This document shows positions 1 through 7,886 of a DNA stretch of 64,000 bases, piece by piece; position 1 is the stretch's first letter; each line of letters opens with the position of its first letter. This DNA comes from Simonsiella muelleri ATCC 29453 (lineage in GTDB: Bacteria; Pseudomonadota; Gammaproteobacteria; Burkholderiales; Neisseriaceae). Where the stretch lies: assembly GCF_002951835.1 (NCBI RefSeq), contig NZ_CP019448.1, forward strand, positions 2,108,001-2,172,000, read 5' to 3'. The position numbers were made by a program, and so were the translations under genes. A model generated the notes under the pieces. The model was not told the DNA's origin, searched no databases, and worked only from the letters and a program-made list of their open reading frames with translations.

Positions 1-496
1 CTTCATTATCATCTGATTGAATAATTTTAGAAACAGGGCAAACCAGTTGTGCATCAATATCAATATATATGCCACCCAATTGATTTAAAACAAAAACACG
101 CCAAAAATCAGCTTGAGACGCACCATTCGTCAAACGACTGTAGGCTTGGAAAGTAGCTTCATCGGCATTTTGTTGGATAAATTCGGCACGCGCCTCGGTG
201 CTAACATAGCGGTATTCGCAATCCAGCGACATCAAGCGATTCACCAAATAATTGCAATAAACAGGCAAAGTTACACGATTGCTGTAGTTGGTTTGCCAGA
301 TTATTTTGGGGATTTTGCTTGATGATTTGGGTTGAATTTTGGCATGAGAAATTTCAGGAATCACAAATCGCTTATTCGGGAAAATCGCATGAAACGGATA
401 AGATAATAATTTGACAATATTGCCAATCAAACGCGACAAACGATTACAAATAAAAATAGCAATTTGATATTCAATGGGTTTTTCTTTTTTATTCAC
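1..496 (-). CDS. GT32-family glycosyltransferase, C-terminus beyond window
   Basis: Read on the minus strand from a GTG at 496 with GGAG seven bases upstream. 165 codons are visible and the frame is still open at base 1. Residues 62-70 read IPKIIWQTN and residues 126-149 contain SQADFWRVFVLNQLGGIYIDID, split here only by a short run: the first is the entry motif and the second the nucleotide-sugar/metal-binding region (DID at 146-148) of the DXD sugar-transferase family (GT32, Och1-like). Such enzymes usually decorate capsule, LOS or surface glycans in the cytoplasm. Donor and acceptor cannot be told. There is no ATG start, so the GTG start is inferred from the ribosome site. Confidence 0.7.
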   Translation of the reverse strand, partial: MNKKEKPIEYQIAIFICNRLSRLIGNIVKLLSYPFHAIFPNKRFVIPEISHAKIQPKSSSKIPKIIWQTNYSNRVTLPVYCNYLVNRLMSLDCEYRYVSTEARAEFIQQNADEATFQAYSRLTNGASQADFWRVFVLNQLGGIYIDIDAQLVCPVSKIIQSDDNE

Positions 497-572
497 CGAT
501 ATGCTCCAATATGTTTTCAGGCAACCTAAAAAATTGTTTTTTTTTCAGGCTGCCTGAATATCTTTGAATTAA

Positions 573-1103
573 TTATTGATTTTTCCAACGCGCTTGACAT
601 TCACGAATGACGGCTTTGGCTTCTTCCACATCGCCCCAATGATCCACTTTGGTAGAGCCTGGTTTTTTCAAGGCTTTGTAATTGTTAAAATGAAATTCAA
701 TTTGTTTGATGAGTTGCGCGGGCAAATCGGCTAATGTTTTGATTTCATTACCAGCATCGCGGTCATCGGCAGGCACCACGACTACTTTGTCATCTACTTC
801 ACCATCGTCCACAAATTTCATGATGCCAATCACACGCGCTTCCATGTAAATACCTGTTGGCAAAGGGTTTCGCGTGATAATCAAAGCGTCCAATTCATCG
901 CCATCTTCGTCCAAAGTTTGCGGAATAAAGCCGTAATTGGTTGGTTTAGCGAAAATTTGTGGCTCAACACGGTCTAATTTCATCACACCATGTTTTCTGT
1001 CCCATTCAATTTTGTGGGTGCTGCCTTCAGGGATTTCTACAACCACATTGATAATGCCGCTATCCACGTCGCCAGCGTCTAAAATTTGGTTAAAATCTGC
1101 CAT
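573..1103 (-). CDS. ppa: Inorganic pyrophosphatase (family I)
   Basis: A 176-residue cytoplasmic enzyme that hydrolyses pyrophosphate to two phosphates and so pulls biosynthetic reactions forward. The length is that of bacterial family I enzymes. VVEIPEGSTHKIEWD (about 21-35) and NYGFIPQT (56-63) are the usual substrate-binding stretches, and DEDGDELDAL (65-74) is the acidic metal-binding signature, here with DGDELDAL where many homologues have DGDPxDVL. The ATG at 1103 follows AAAGGA at a good distance. It stands alone between the glycosyltransferase gene and hflX, with a DUS on each side. Confidence 0.96.
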   Translation of the reverse strand: MADFNQILDAGDVDSGIINVVVEIPEGSTHKIEWDRKHGVMKLDRVEPQIFAKPTNYGFIPQTLDEDGDELDALIITRNPLPTGIYMEARVIGIMKFVDDGEVDDKVVVVPADDRDAGNEIKTLADLPAQLIKQIEFHFNNYKALKKPGSTKVDHWGDVEEAKAVIRECQARWKNQ

Positions 1104-1178
1104 TTGATTGTCCTTTGAAACAGAAGTTTGTAAAAACGCGATTATATGCGATTTTGGCGTTTTCAGGCAGCCTGAAAA

Positions 1179-2315
1179 TCACGCCCACTCAATCAATGCT
1201 TGGCGCAAATCTTCCAGCCCCATTCCACTGACCGCCGAAACGCCCACCGCGACCGTTTTGCCCACATAATTTTTCAGGCAGCCTGAAGATTGCTCGGCTG
1301 CAGGCAATAAATCTTGTTTATTATAAATAACAAGTTGTGGGATTTTATCCGCTTTAATTTCCCTCAACACATGATTTACATCTTGAATTTTGCGTTCATA
1401 TTCGGGGTCACTCGCATCAACAACATGCAACAACACATCCGCCAACGCTGTTTCTTCCAATGTCGCTGCGAATGCCGACACCAATTTATGCGGTAAATTT
1501 TGAACAAAACCAACAGTATCCGTTAAAATAATACTGGTTTCGGGATTGAGATACAATCGCCGTGCAGTCGTATCCAGCGTAGCAAATAATTGGTCTTGGG
1601 CGAACACGTCTGCTTTAGTTAACCGATTGAATAATGTGGATTTTCCAGCATTAGTATAGCCCACAATCGCGAATGTCTTCAGGCTGCCTGAAAGCCGTGC
1701 TTTGCGCCGTGTTTCACGTTGCTTTTTCACATTATCCAATTGCTTTTTCAAGAAATTAATTTTATTTTGAATCAAACGGCGGTCGGTTTCCAATTGTGTT
1801 TCACCTGGTCCTTTTAAACCGATGCCACCTTTTTGGCTTTGTAAGTGTTTGTATCCACGAACCAATCTACTGGATAAATGCGACAATTGCGCCAACTCAA
1901 CTTGTAATTTACCTTCTTGCGATTGGGCTCGCTGTGCGAAAATGGCCAAAATCAAACCCACGCGGTCAAGCACGCGACATTGCAATGCCTTTTCCAAATT
2001 TCGCTCTTGTGTCGGCGACAATTCATGATTAAAAATCACCAATTCTATTTGATTTTGTTCAACTAATTTTGCTAACTCTTCTGCTTTACCCGTCCCGACA
2101 AAAAGTGCGGTATGGGCTTTTTCGCGTTTAGCGGTTTCGTGAGCAATGAGTTCGCCGCCCGTTGCGCGGACAAGTTCAGCTGCTTCTAAGCAGGCAGCCT
2201 GAAAAGTGCGTTCACGGATTTCATTAGCACCTGAATAATTTTCAGGCAGCATCACCGAAACCAACATAATACGCTCAGCGTGTTCTAAAGATTTATCGGT
2301 ACGAAATCGAGTCAT
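1179..2315 (-). CDS. hflX: GTPase HflX, ribosome-associated
   Basis: HflX-type GTPase that binds 50S/70S ribosomes and helps split or rescue stalled ones. The N-terminal HflX domain is followed by a coiled stretch and a G domain with GYTNAGKST (about 217-225), DTVGF (about 265) and NKQD (about 328). The frame extends upstream to a TTG at 2369, but the extra residues encode an in-frame DUS (FSGCLK), so the ATG at 2315 (MTRFRTDKSLEH, 378 residues) is the better start. A second in-frame DUS encodes GSLK just before the G domain, about residues 209-213. It lies downstream of mrcA on the same strand. Confidence 0.93.
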   Translation of the reverse strand: MTRFRTDKSLEHAERIMLVSVMLPENYSGANEIRERTFQAACLEAAELVRATGGELIAHETAKREKAHTALFVGTGKAEELAKLVEQNQIELVIFNHELSPTQERNLEKALQCRVLDRVGLILAIFAQRAQSQEGKLQVELAQLSHLSSRLVRGYKHLQSQKGGIGLKGPGETQLETDRRLIQNKINFLKKQLDNVKKQRETRRKARLSGSLKTFAIVGYTNAGKSTLFNRLTKADVFAQDQLFATLDTTARRLYLNPETSIILTDTVGFVQNLPHKLVSAFAATLEETALADVLLHVVDASDPEYERKIQDVNHVLREIKADKIPQLVIYNKQDLLPAAEQSSGCLKNYVGKTVAVGVSAVSGMGLEDLRQALIEWA

Positions 2316-2386
2316 GATTTTATCTTTCAGGCAGCCTGAGAAAAAATCCCTTGAAAAATCAATTAACAAGGGATTTAATTCAGTGG

Positions 2387-4702
2387 TTAAAATAAATTAT
2401 CAAAAATACCTTTGCTGGCTTCATCTTCTTCTGCACCGCCTTCAGATTGTGGTTCAGGCTGCTGCGCTGAACGTTTTACCGCATCGGGATCTGATGTGCT
2501 GTTATCTACGGCAACAGTGGTATTTTGTTGTTCTTGCAAGAAAACTTCTTTATTTTTCTTCACAACGCCTGTCGGTGCTTTATATGACTGAATTGGCATG
2601 CCTTTAAGCGCAAAACGCATATAATCCATCCAAACAGGCAATGCCACCGTGCCACCAAACGCGCGACGCCCCAATGAACGTGGCGTATCAAAGCCCAAAT
2701 AAACAACCGTTACCACTTTTGGATTATAACCAGCAAACCATACATCTTTGTTTTCATTGGTTGTACCTGTTTTACCTGCAATATCGCTACGCCCCAAACC
2801 CAATGCAGCACGTGCTGTACCAATCCGTACCACATCTTGCAACATAGAAGTCATCACATAAGCATTACGCGGGTCAATCACTTGCGGCGCATTCTGACGT
2901 GCTACCAACGGTTGCATTTCAGCGCGTAAATTACCTTTGGTATCATATATTTTATCAATCACATAACCCTTAACTTTGTAACCGCCATTAGCAAAAACCG
3001 CATAACCTTCAGCCATTTGTAGAGGCGTTGCTGAACCCGCACCCAACGCAATGGGTAAAGCATTTGGCAATTGATTTTCTTTAAAACCAAATCGTTGTAT
3101 ATATTTACGTGCATAACTCAAACCCATCGCTTGAGTGATTCGAACCGATACCACGTTTTTAGATTTTGCCAATGCCAAACGCAATGGCATCATACCCGCA
3201 TAATAACCATCCGAATTTTTTGGCGACCAACCACGAATACTGATGGGTGCATCATTGACCATAGTAGCAGCCGTCATGCCTTTGGATAACGCAGCAGAAT
3301 AAATAAAGGGTTTAAAAGTAGAACCTGGTTGGCGAATACTTTGCGTGGCACGGTTAAAATTTTTGCTGTGGAAATCATATCCCCCTACCACCGCACGGAT
3401 TGCGCCTGTTTCCGTGTCCATAGACAACAATGCACCTTGAATTTCAGGCTGCTGTACTACTGTCCAACGCCCATTACCTGTTTTTGTCACACGAATAACA
3501 GAACCTGCTCTCAATGCTCGTTCGCCCATTTTCTTATTATTAACTGCAGCGCGTGTACCTGAACCCATATCGGCATTAGACAAAGATGCTTTCACACCAC
3601 CTTGCATATAAATTTCAATGCCTTTTGAATTAGCAGTTGTGATAACGGCGGGCACCATGCCTTCTACGGTATAAGTATTGGACAAATACTGTTCAATACC
3701 ATCTTCCACGTCGTCCATTGCAGTTAAATCTAATTGTGATTCTGCACCACGATAATGCGAACCACGGTCATAATTGCGTAATGCTTTACGTAATGCGGCG
3801 GTAGCAACTTTTTGATTATCCGTGCTAACAGTGGTGTAAACTTTCAGACCTTGCGTGTAAACATCTTCGCCATATTTTTCATACAAGGTTTGTCGTGCCA
3901 TTTCTGCAACATACAAAGAATTTTGGTCAATCAACATTTTATAGCGTTCATAAACCAATTGTTCATTTAAAGCTGCATTTGCTTGCGGCTGTGTAATCAT
4001 GCCCAATTCAACCATATTATTCAAAATATACTGCTGACGTAAACGTGAGCGTTCTGGGTTCACAATTGGATTAAAAGCAGACGGTGCTTTTGGCAAACCA
4101 GCTAAAATAGTTGCTTCTGCTAATGTTAAATCTTGCACAGGTTTGTTAAAATAGATTTTAGCAGCAGAGGCAAAGCCATAAGCACGTTGTCCCAAATAGA
4201 TTTGATTGAAATATAATTCCAAAATCTGATCTTTTGTTAATGAGCGTTCAATTTTATAAGCCAACAAAGCTTCATTAAATTTTCGCGTCATGGTACGTTC
4301 ATTGGTCAAATAGAAATTACGCGCCACTTGCTGCGTGATGGTACTCGCACCTTGTTTGTGTCCGCCACGCACGTTACTCAAAATGGCACGAGCAACACCA
4401 GTTATATCGACCCCCCAGTGTTCGTAAAAGCGTTTGTCTTCCGCCGCAATGACGGCATCTTTCAAAACTTTGGGAAACTGGTCAATCGTGGTAAAAGCGC
4501 GACGTTCATCACCGTAAGAACCAATCACAATGCCATCTGATGAATAAATGGTCAAAGGTTCTTTTGGTTGATAATACTTGACAGCATCTAATGCAGGCAG
4601 CTTAGGATACGTAACCAAAACGGCAACCGTAACTAGCCCAACTGCAAATAAAAAAAGACCTAACATCAAGCCCAAAATGGTGTAGAAAAAATTTTTAATC
4701 AT
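2387..4702 (-). CDS. mrcA: Penicillin-binding protein 1A, bifunctional transglycosylase/transpeptidase
   Basis: Class A PBP that polymerises and cross-links peptidoglycan (ponA in neisserial naming). 771 residues: a membrane anchor at about 8-32, then a GT51 domain with EDKRFYEHWGVD (88-99), then a linker/ODA-like region and the transpeptidase domain. The transpeptidase domain has STFK with catalytic Ser about 461, SKN about 514-516, and KTGT 644-647. The C-terminal tail is rich in Q, E, S and D. It is divergent from pilM, the same arrangement as in Neisseria and Pseudomonas, and shares a 131-bp promoter region with it. All catalytic motifs are present. Confidence 0.97.
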   Translation of the reverse strand: MIKNFFYTILGLMLGLFLFAVGLVTVAVLVTYPKLPALDAVKYYQPKEPLTIYSSDGIVIGSYGDERRAFTTIDQFPKVLKDAVIAAEDKRFYEHWGVDITGVARAILSNVRGGHKQGASTITQQVARNFYLTNERTMTRKFNEALLAYKIERSLTKDQILELYFNQIYLGQRAYGFASAAKIYFNKPVQDLTLAEATILAGLPKAPSAFNPIVNPERSRLRQQYILNNMVELGMITQPQANAALNEQLVYERYKMLIDQNSLYVAEMARQTLYEKYGEDVYTQGLKVYTTVSTDNQKVATAALRKALRNYDRGSHYRGAESQLDLTAMDDVEDGIEQYLSNTYTVEGMVPAVITTANSKGIEIYMQGGVKASLSNADMGSGTRAAVNNKKMGERALRAGSVIRVTKTGNGRWTVVQQPEIQGALLSMDTETGAIRAVVGGYDFHSKNFNRATQSIRQPGSTFKPFIYSAALSKGMTAATMVNDAPISIRGWSPKNSDGYYAGMMPLRLALAKSKNVVSVRITQAMGLSYARKYIQRFGFKENQLPNALPIALGAGSATPLQMAEGYAVFANGGYKVKGYVIDKIYDTKGNLRAEMQPLVARQNAPQVIDPRNAYVMTSMLQDVVRIGTARAALGLGRSDIAGKTGTTNENKDVWFAGYNPKVVTVVYLGFDTPRSLGRRAFGGTVALPVWMDYMRFALKGMPIQSYKAPTGVVKKNKEVFLQEQQNTTVAVDNSTSDPDAVKRSAQQPEPQSEGGAEEDEASKGIFDNLF

Positions 4703-4772
4703 GATATTTTAATAAAAATTGCCATTTGTTTTTTTAAATAAAGTAAAATAACCACTGTTTTTTGTTACTCGA

Positions 4773-4800
4773 TTCACAAATCGTGAGTTTTCACTATTAT
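4773..4800 (+). promoter_or_regulatory. Likely sigma70 promoter of pilMNOPQ
   Basis: TTCACA at 4773-4778 and TATTAT at 4795-4800 with a 16-bp spacer, 33 bp before the pilM ATG, in the divergent mrcA/pilM spacer. Pattern match only. Confidence 0.4.
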
Positions 4801-4833
4801 AAATGCTTTAGCATTAAGTAAGGATTTTAAATT

Positions 4834-5976
4834 ATGGTTTTGAAGAAAACTACTAAAAATACTAGCGAAAAAGCTGAGAAAGCAAGCAAACGCGCCAAAA
4901 AACCAACAGGTAAAGCGGCAGCGAATATGTCTGCAAAAAGCGTTATCGGTTTGGAAATCGGTTCGGCAAATATTCGCATGGTGCAACTTTCAGGGCGTAG
5001 CTCCGGACAAGTTCAATTGGAAAAATATGCCATAGAACCCTTACCACAAAACGTGGTTTCAGGCAGCGAGATTGTTAATTTTGACACGCTTGTCTCTCAT
5101 TTGCAACAATGTTACAGCAGGCTGAAAACAAATTGTAAATCTATCAACGTTGGTTTGCCTGTGGATGTGGTTACCATTGAAGAAAATTTACCTTATTCTG
5201 CTGCTGATGCGGAACTCTCTTTACAAGAATTTGTAGAAGCAGAAGTGGTTCGCGTGGGACCATTAGATGAAATGCGCTACGATTGGCAAGTTTTCCCAGC
5301 CGATGCCGTAAACAAAGGCAGCTCTGTTTTAGTGGTTGCTGCAAAATCAGACAATGTTAACCAATACAATGACTTACTAGAAGAAGTTGGTTTATCTGCC
5401 ACCAATGTAGATGTAGACTTATTCGCCTTATTTAACGCTTTCACTTATGTGATTAACCAGAGAAACAGCGAACTTGCCAATGAACGTATTGCCTTATTTG
5501 ATATTGGCGATGTTTCACTCAAAGCACTCATTGTGCAATCAGGCAAAATTTTGTATCGCCATCATGATGCAAATTTCGGTTTAAACCAATTAGTACAATT
5601 ATTGCAACGCAATTATCAAGTAACCGAAAGCGAAGCCTTAGAAATGATTAGCGGTCGTCGCCAACGCCCTGCCGATTACAAAACAGAAGTTAACGATGTA
5701 TTTAATATGCAAATCGCACAGGCAGTTCAACGTGCTTTACAATTCTTCTTAACCACGCGTAGCGATGAAATTGATGTACAACAAATTTTCATCAGTGGCA
5801 GTGCTTGTATAGCAGAATCAGGTTTAGCAGATGTGGTACGTGTTAGCAGCAATATTCCGACAGAGCATCTTGCACCCATTACGCTGGCTGAAAATAAATT
5901 AAAAGGTGGCGATTTGGCGCATGACGCAGATTCATTAACAACCGCATTTGGTTTGGCATTGAGAGGTTTATTCTAA
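4834..5976 (+). CDS. pilM: Type IV pilus inner-membrane platform ATPase-like protein PilM
   Basis: Actin-like (FtsA/MreB fold) cytoplasmic protein that binds the PilN N-terminus and links the pilus motor to the PilN/PilO platform. SVIGLEIGSANIRMVQLSG (about 36-54) is the phosphate-1 strand of the actin-like fold. The first about 33 residues form a Lys/Ala-rich extension (KKTTKNTSEKAEKASKRAKK), longer than the short tail of typical PilM. AAGGA upstream of 4834 supports this start; the internal ATG at 4927 has no ribosome site. First gene of pilMNOPQ, with only one base before pilN. Confidence 0.94.
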   Translation: MVLKKTTKNTSEKAEKASKRAKKPTGKAAANMSAKSVIGLEIGSANIRMVQLSGRSSGQVQLEKYAIEPLPQNVVSGSEIVNFDTLVSHLQQCYSRLKTNCKSINVGLPVDVVTIEENLPYSAADAELSLQEFVEAEVVRVGPLDEMRYDWQVFPADAVNKGSSVLVVAAKSDNVNQYNDLLEEVGLSATNVDVDLFALFNAFTYVINQRNSELANERIALFDIGDVSLKALIVQSGKILYRHHDANFGLNQLVQLLQRNYQVTESEALEMISGRRQRPADYKTEVNDVFNMQIAQAVQRALQFFLTTRSDEIDVQQIFISGSACIAESGLADVVRVSSNIPTEHLAPITLAENKLKGGDLAHDADSLTTAFGLALRGLF

Positions 5977-5977
5977 A

Positions 5978-6616
5978 ATGGATTTAATTAAAATCAACCT
6001 GCTTCCCTATCGTGAGATGCGCGAAGCAAAGCAAAAGCAACAATTTCAGGCAATCATGATGATTGGTGGCTTAATTGGCGTGGCGGTTGCAGGTGCAATT
6101 TATATGTACTTAAGCCAAGCCATTGAAACACAAGAAAGCCGTAATGCCAGTTTACAAACGGGTATGACCGAATTGGAAAACCAATTGAAAACCATTGATG
6201 AACTGGAAAAACGCAAACACAACTTCTTAGAACGTAAGCAAAAAGTAGAAGAATTGGATCAAAAACGCTTTGAAGGCGCGCGTATTATTGACAGCCTGAA
6301 TCAAGTTGTTCCTCAAGGTTCTTATTTGATGACATTGAGAGGCACAGATGGCAAAGGTAACAAACCAGGCAATGAATATTTCTTGGAAGGTAAAGCGGTT
6401 GCCGACACCAAAATCGCTGCTTTAATGGCTGCTTTACCCAGCACAGGGATTTTTGATGTTCCTGAATTGGTTGAAATTCAAAAAGTTGATGATGGTCAAA
6501 AATTCACTTTAAAATCTATTTTGGTGGATCAAGTGTATAAGCCGAAACCTGTCGCCGCCACCGCAGCAAGCGCAGCGAAAAGTGCATCATCAGCCACCCC
6601 ACCTGCTAATAAATAA
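5978..6616 (+). CDS. pilN: Type IV pilus assembly protein PilN
   Basis: Bitopic inner-membrane protein of the pilus alignment complex. It begins MDLIKINLLPYREMREAK, the conserved N-terminal peptide that docks in PilM (INLLPYR at 6-12). One transmembrane helix (about 25-47) is followed by a coiled coil (about 50-95) and a small ferredoxin-like periplasmic domain, and the tail is Ala/Ser-rich. 212 residues, usual for the family. The start is one base after the pilM stop, so translational coupling is likely. Confidence 0.95.
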   Translation: MDLIKINLLPYREMREAKQKQQFQAIMMIGGLIGVAVAGAIYMYLSQAIETQESRNASLQTGMTELENQLKTIDELEKRKHNFLERKQKVEELDQKRFEGARIIDSLNQVVPQGSYLMTLRGTDGKGNKPGNEYFLEGKAVADTKIAALMAALPSTGIFDVPELVEIQKVDDGQKFTLKSILVDQVYKPKPVAATAASAAKSASSATPPANK

Positions 6617-6632
6617 TGGAGTATGAACAATT

Positions 6633-7295
6633 ATGAGTTCACAAAACTTTGATATTCAAAAACTGCATTTGAGCAGCAAGCCTGTTCAAATGCTGGCTGC
6701 CATTATTTTGGCGGTGTTGATTGTTGTTGTAGCTTATTTTGCGTCTTTTCAATCACAAATGGAAACTTTGCAAACCGCAAAAGATACCGAAACCGAATTG
6801 AAAGATAAATACGAAAAATTGACCATTAAGGTTGCCAATTTAGAAAATTTGCGAGCAGAATTAGTTTTAATTGAAGATTCCATTTCCACTTTGATTAAAC
6901 AATTGCCTACAGATGCAGAAATTCCCAACTTGATTCAAGAATTGCATCAGGCCGCTGCCAGCAATAATTTAACCTTAAATCATTTAATTCCACGCCAAGC
7001 ATTATCAGAAGATGCTAATATTCAACGCCTTCCATTTAGTATTTCGGTTACAGGCAGCTATGACCAATTGGCTAATTTTGCACGTGATGTGGGGCACGTT
7101 TCTCGTATTGTTACTTTATCCAGCATCAATATCGCCCCAGAAGACGATAAAAACAACAAACCTGACTCAACCAAACCTGCTAAACCGGCTAATAGATTTG
7201 TTTTAACTGCTGTAGCAAGTACTTATAAAGCAGTTGATACCGATTTACCAGCAGCTTCAGCGGCAAGCGGTGCAGCCAGCGCTGCAGCTCAATAA
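6633..7295 (+). CDS. pilO: Type IV pilus assembly protein PilO
   Basis: Partner of PilN in the periplasmic alignment subcomplex. A short cytoplasmic N-terminus, a transmembrane helix at about 18-38 (MLAAIILAVLIVVVAYFASF), a coiled coil to about 85 and a ferredoxin-like domain to about 190 match PilO in order and length (220 residues). An Ala/Ser-rich tail follows, as in PilN. It lies 16 bp after pilN and 15 bp before pilP. Confidence 0.95.
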   Translation: MSSQNFDIQKLHLSSKPVQMLAAIILAVLIVVVAYFASFQSQMETLQTAKDTETELKDKYEKLTIKVANLENLRAELVLIEDSISTLIKQLPTDAEIPNLIQELHQAAASNNLTLNHLIPRQALSEDANIQRLPFSISVTGSYDQLANFARDVGHVSRIVTLSSINIAPEDDKNNKPDSTKPAKPANRFVLTAVASTYKAVDTDLPAASAASGAASAAAQ

Positions 7296-7310
7296 CGAAC
7301 ATAGGATGCA

Positions 7311-7859
7311 ATGATGAAAGCTAAATTATTACTAATCCCTTTAATCATGTTGGCAACCGCGTGCTCAGAAGAAAATGAAGACCTGACAGAATGGATGCAA
7401 ACAACCCAAAAAAACGCTAAGTCACATTTAAAGCCCCCCACACCACCCGAAATGGCTGAACCCGCTCAATACAATCCACCGGCTCCAATTAATCCACACG
7501 CATTTAGCGTGTATCGTATGCGCTCGGCTCAACCACAAATTAATTCGGGTACACCACCGGATTTACGCCGTCCAAAACAATTATTGGAAACCGTTTCATT
7601 GGATAAATTAAAATTTGTTGGCACAATCGGTAGTGGTAATCATTTATCTGCTTTAATTAACAGCGCCGATGATAACCTTGTGTATACAGTCAATGTAGGT
7701 AACTACTTGGGGCAAAACTATGGTCGCATCATCAAAATTACCCCAGATGCAGTAACGCTGTCTGAAACCGTTGAAGACACAAATGGTAATTGGGAAAAAC
7801 GCCAAGTTGTGATGCCTTTAGGTGAAACCATACCTGCACAGCCACAAATTAAAAAATAA
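7311..7859 (+). CDS. pilP: Type IV pilus lipoprotein PilP
   Basis: Inner-membrane lipoprotein that connects the PilN/PilO complex to the secretin PilQ. The signal peptide ends in LATAC (lipobox, Cys at about 18). It is followed by a Pro-rich disordered linker (about 35-85) and a compact C-terminal beta domain (about 93-175, LDKLKFVGTIG onward). 182 residues is the normal length. AGGA precedes the double ATG at 7311/7314, so either codon could be used. Confidence 0.95.
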   Translation: MMKAKLLLIPLIMLATACSEENEDLTEWMQTTQKNAKSHLKPPTPPEMAEPAQYNPPAPINPHAFSVYRMRSAQPQINSGTPPDLRRPKQLLETVSLDKLKFVGTIGSGNHLSALINSADDNLVYTVNVGNYLGQNYGRIIKITPDAVTLSETVEDTNGNWEKRQVVMPLGETIPAQPQIKK

Positions 7860-7886
7860 TTTTTCAATTAGAAGAGGTCATAATTT

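Noticed and set aside
113..322. 69-residue ORF on the + strand
   Set aside because: Antisense to the GT32 glycosyltransferase, which has clear family motifs on the minus strand.
1705..1730. parS-like GTGTTTCACGTTGC inside hflX
   Set aside because: Only half of the 16-bp palindrome matches; no full parS seen.
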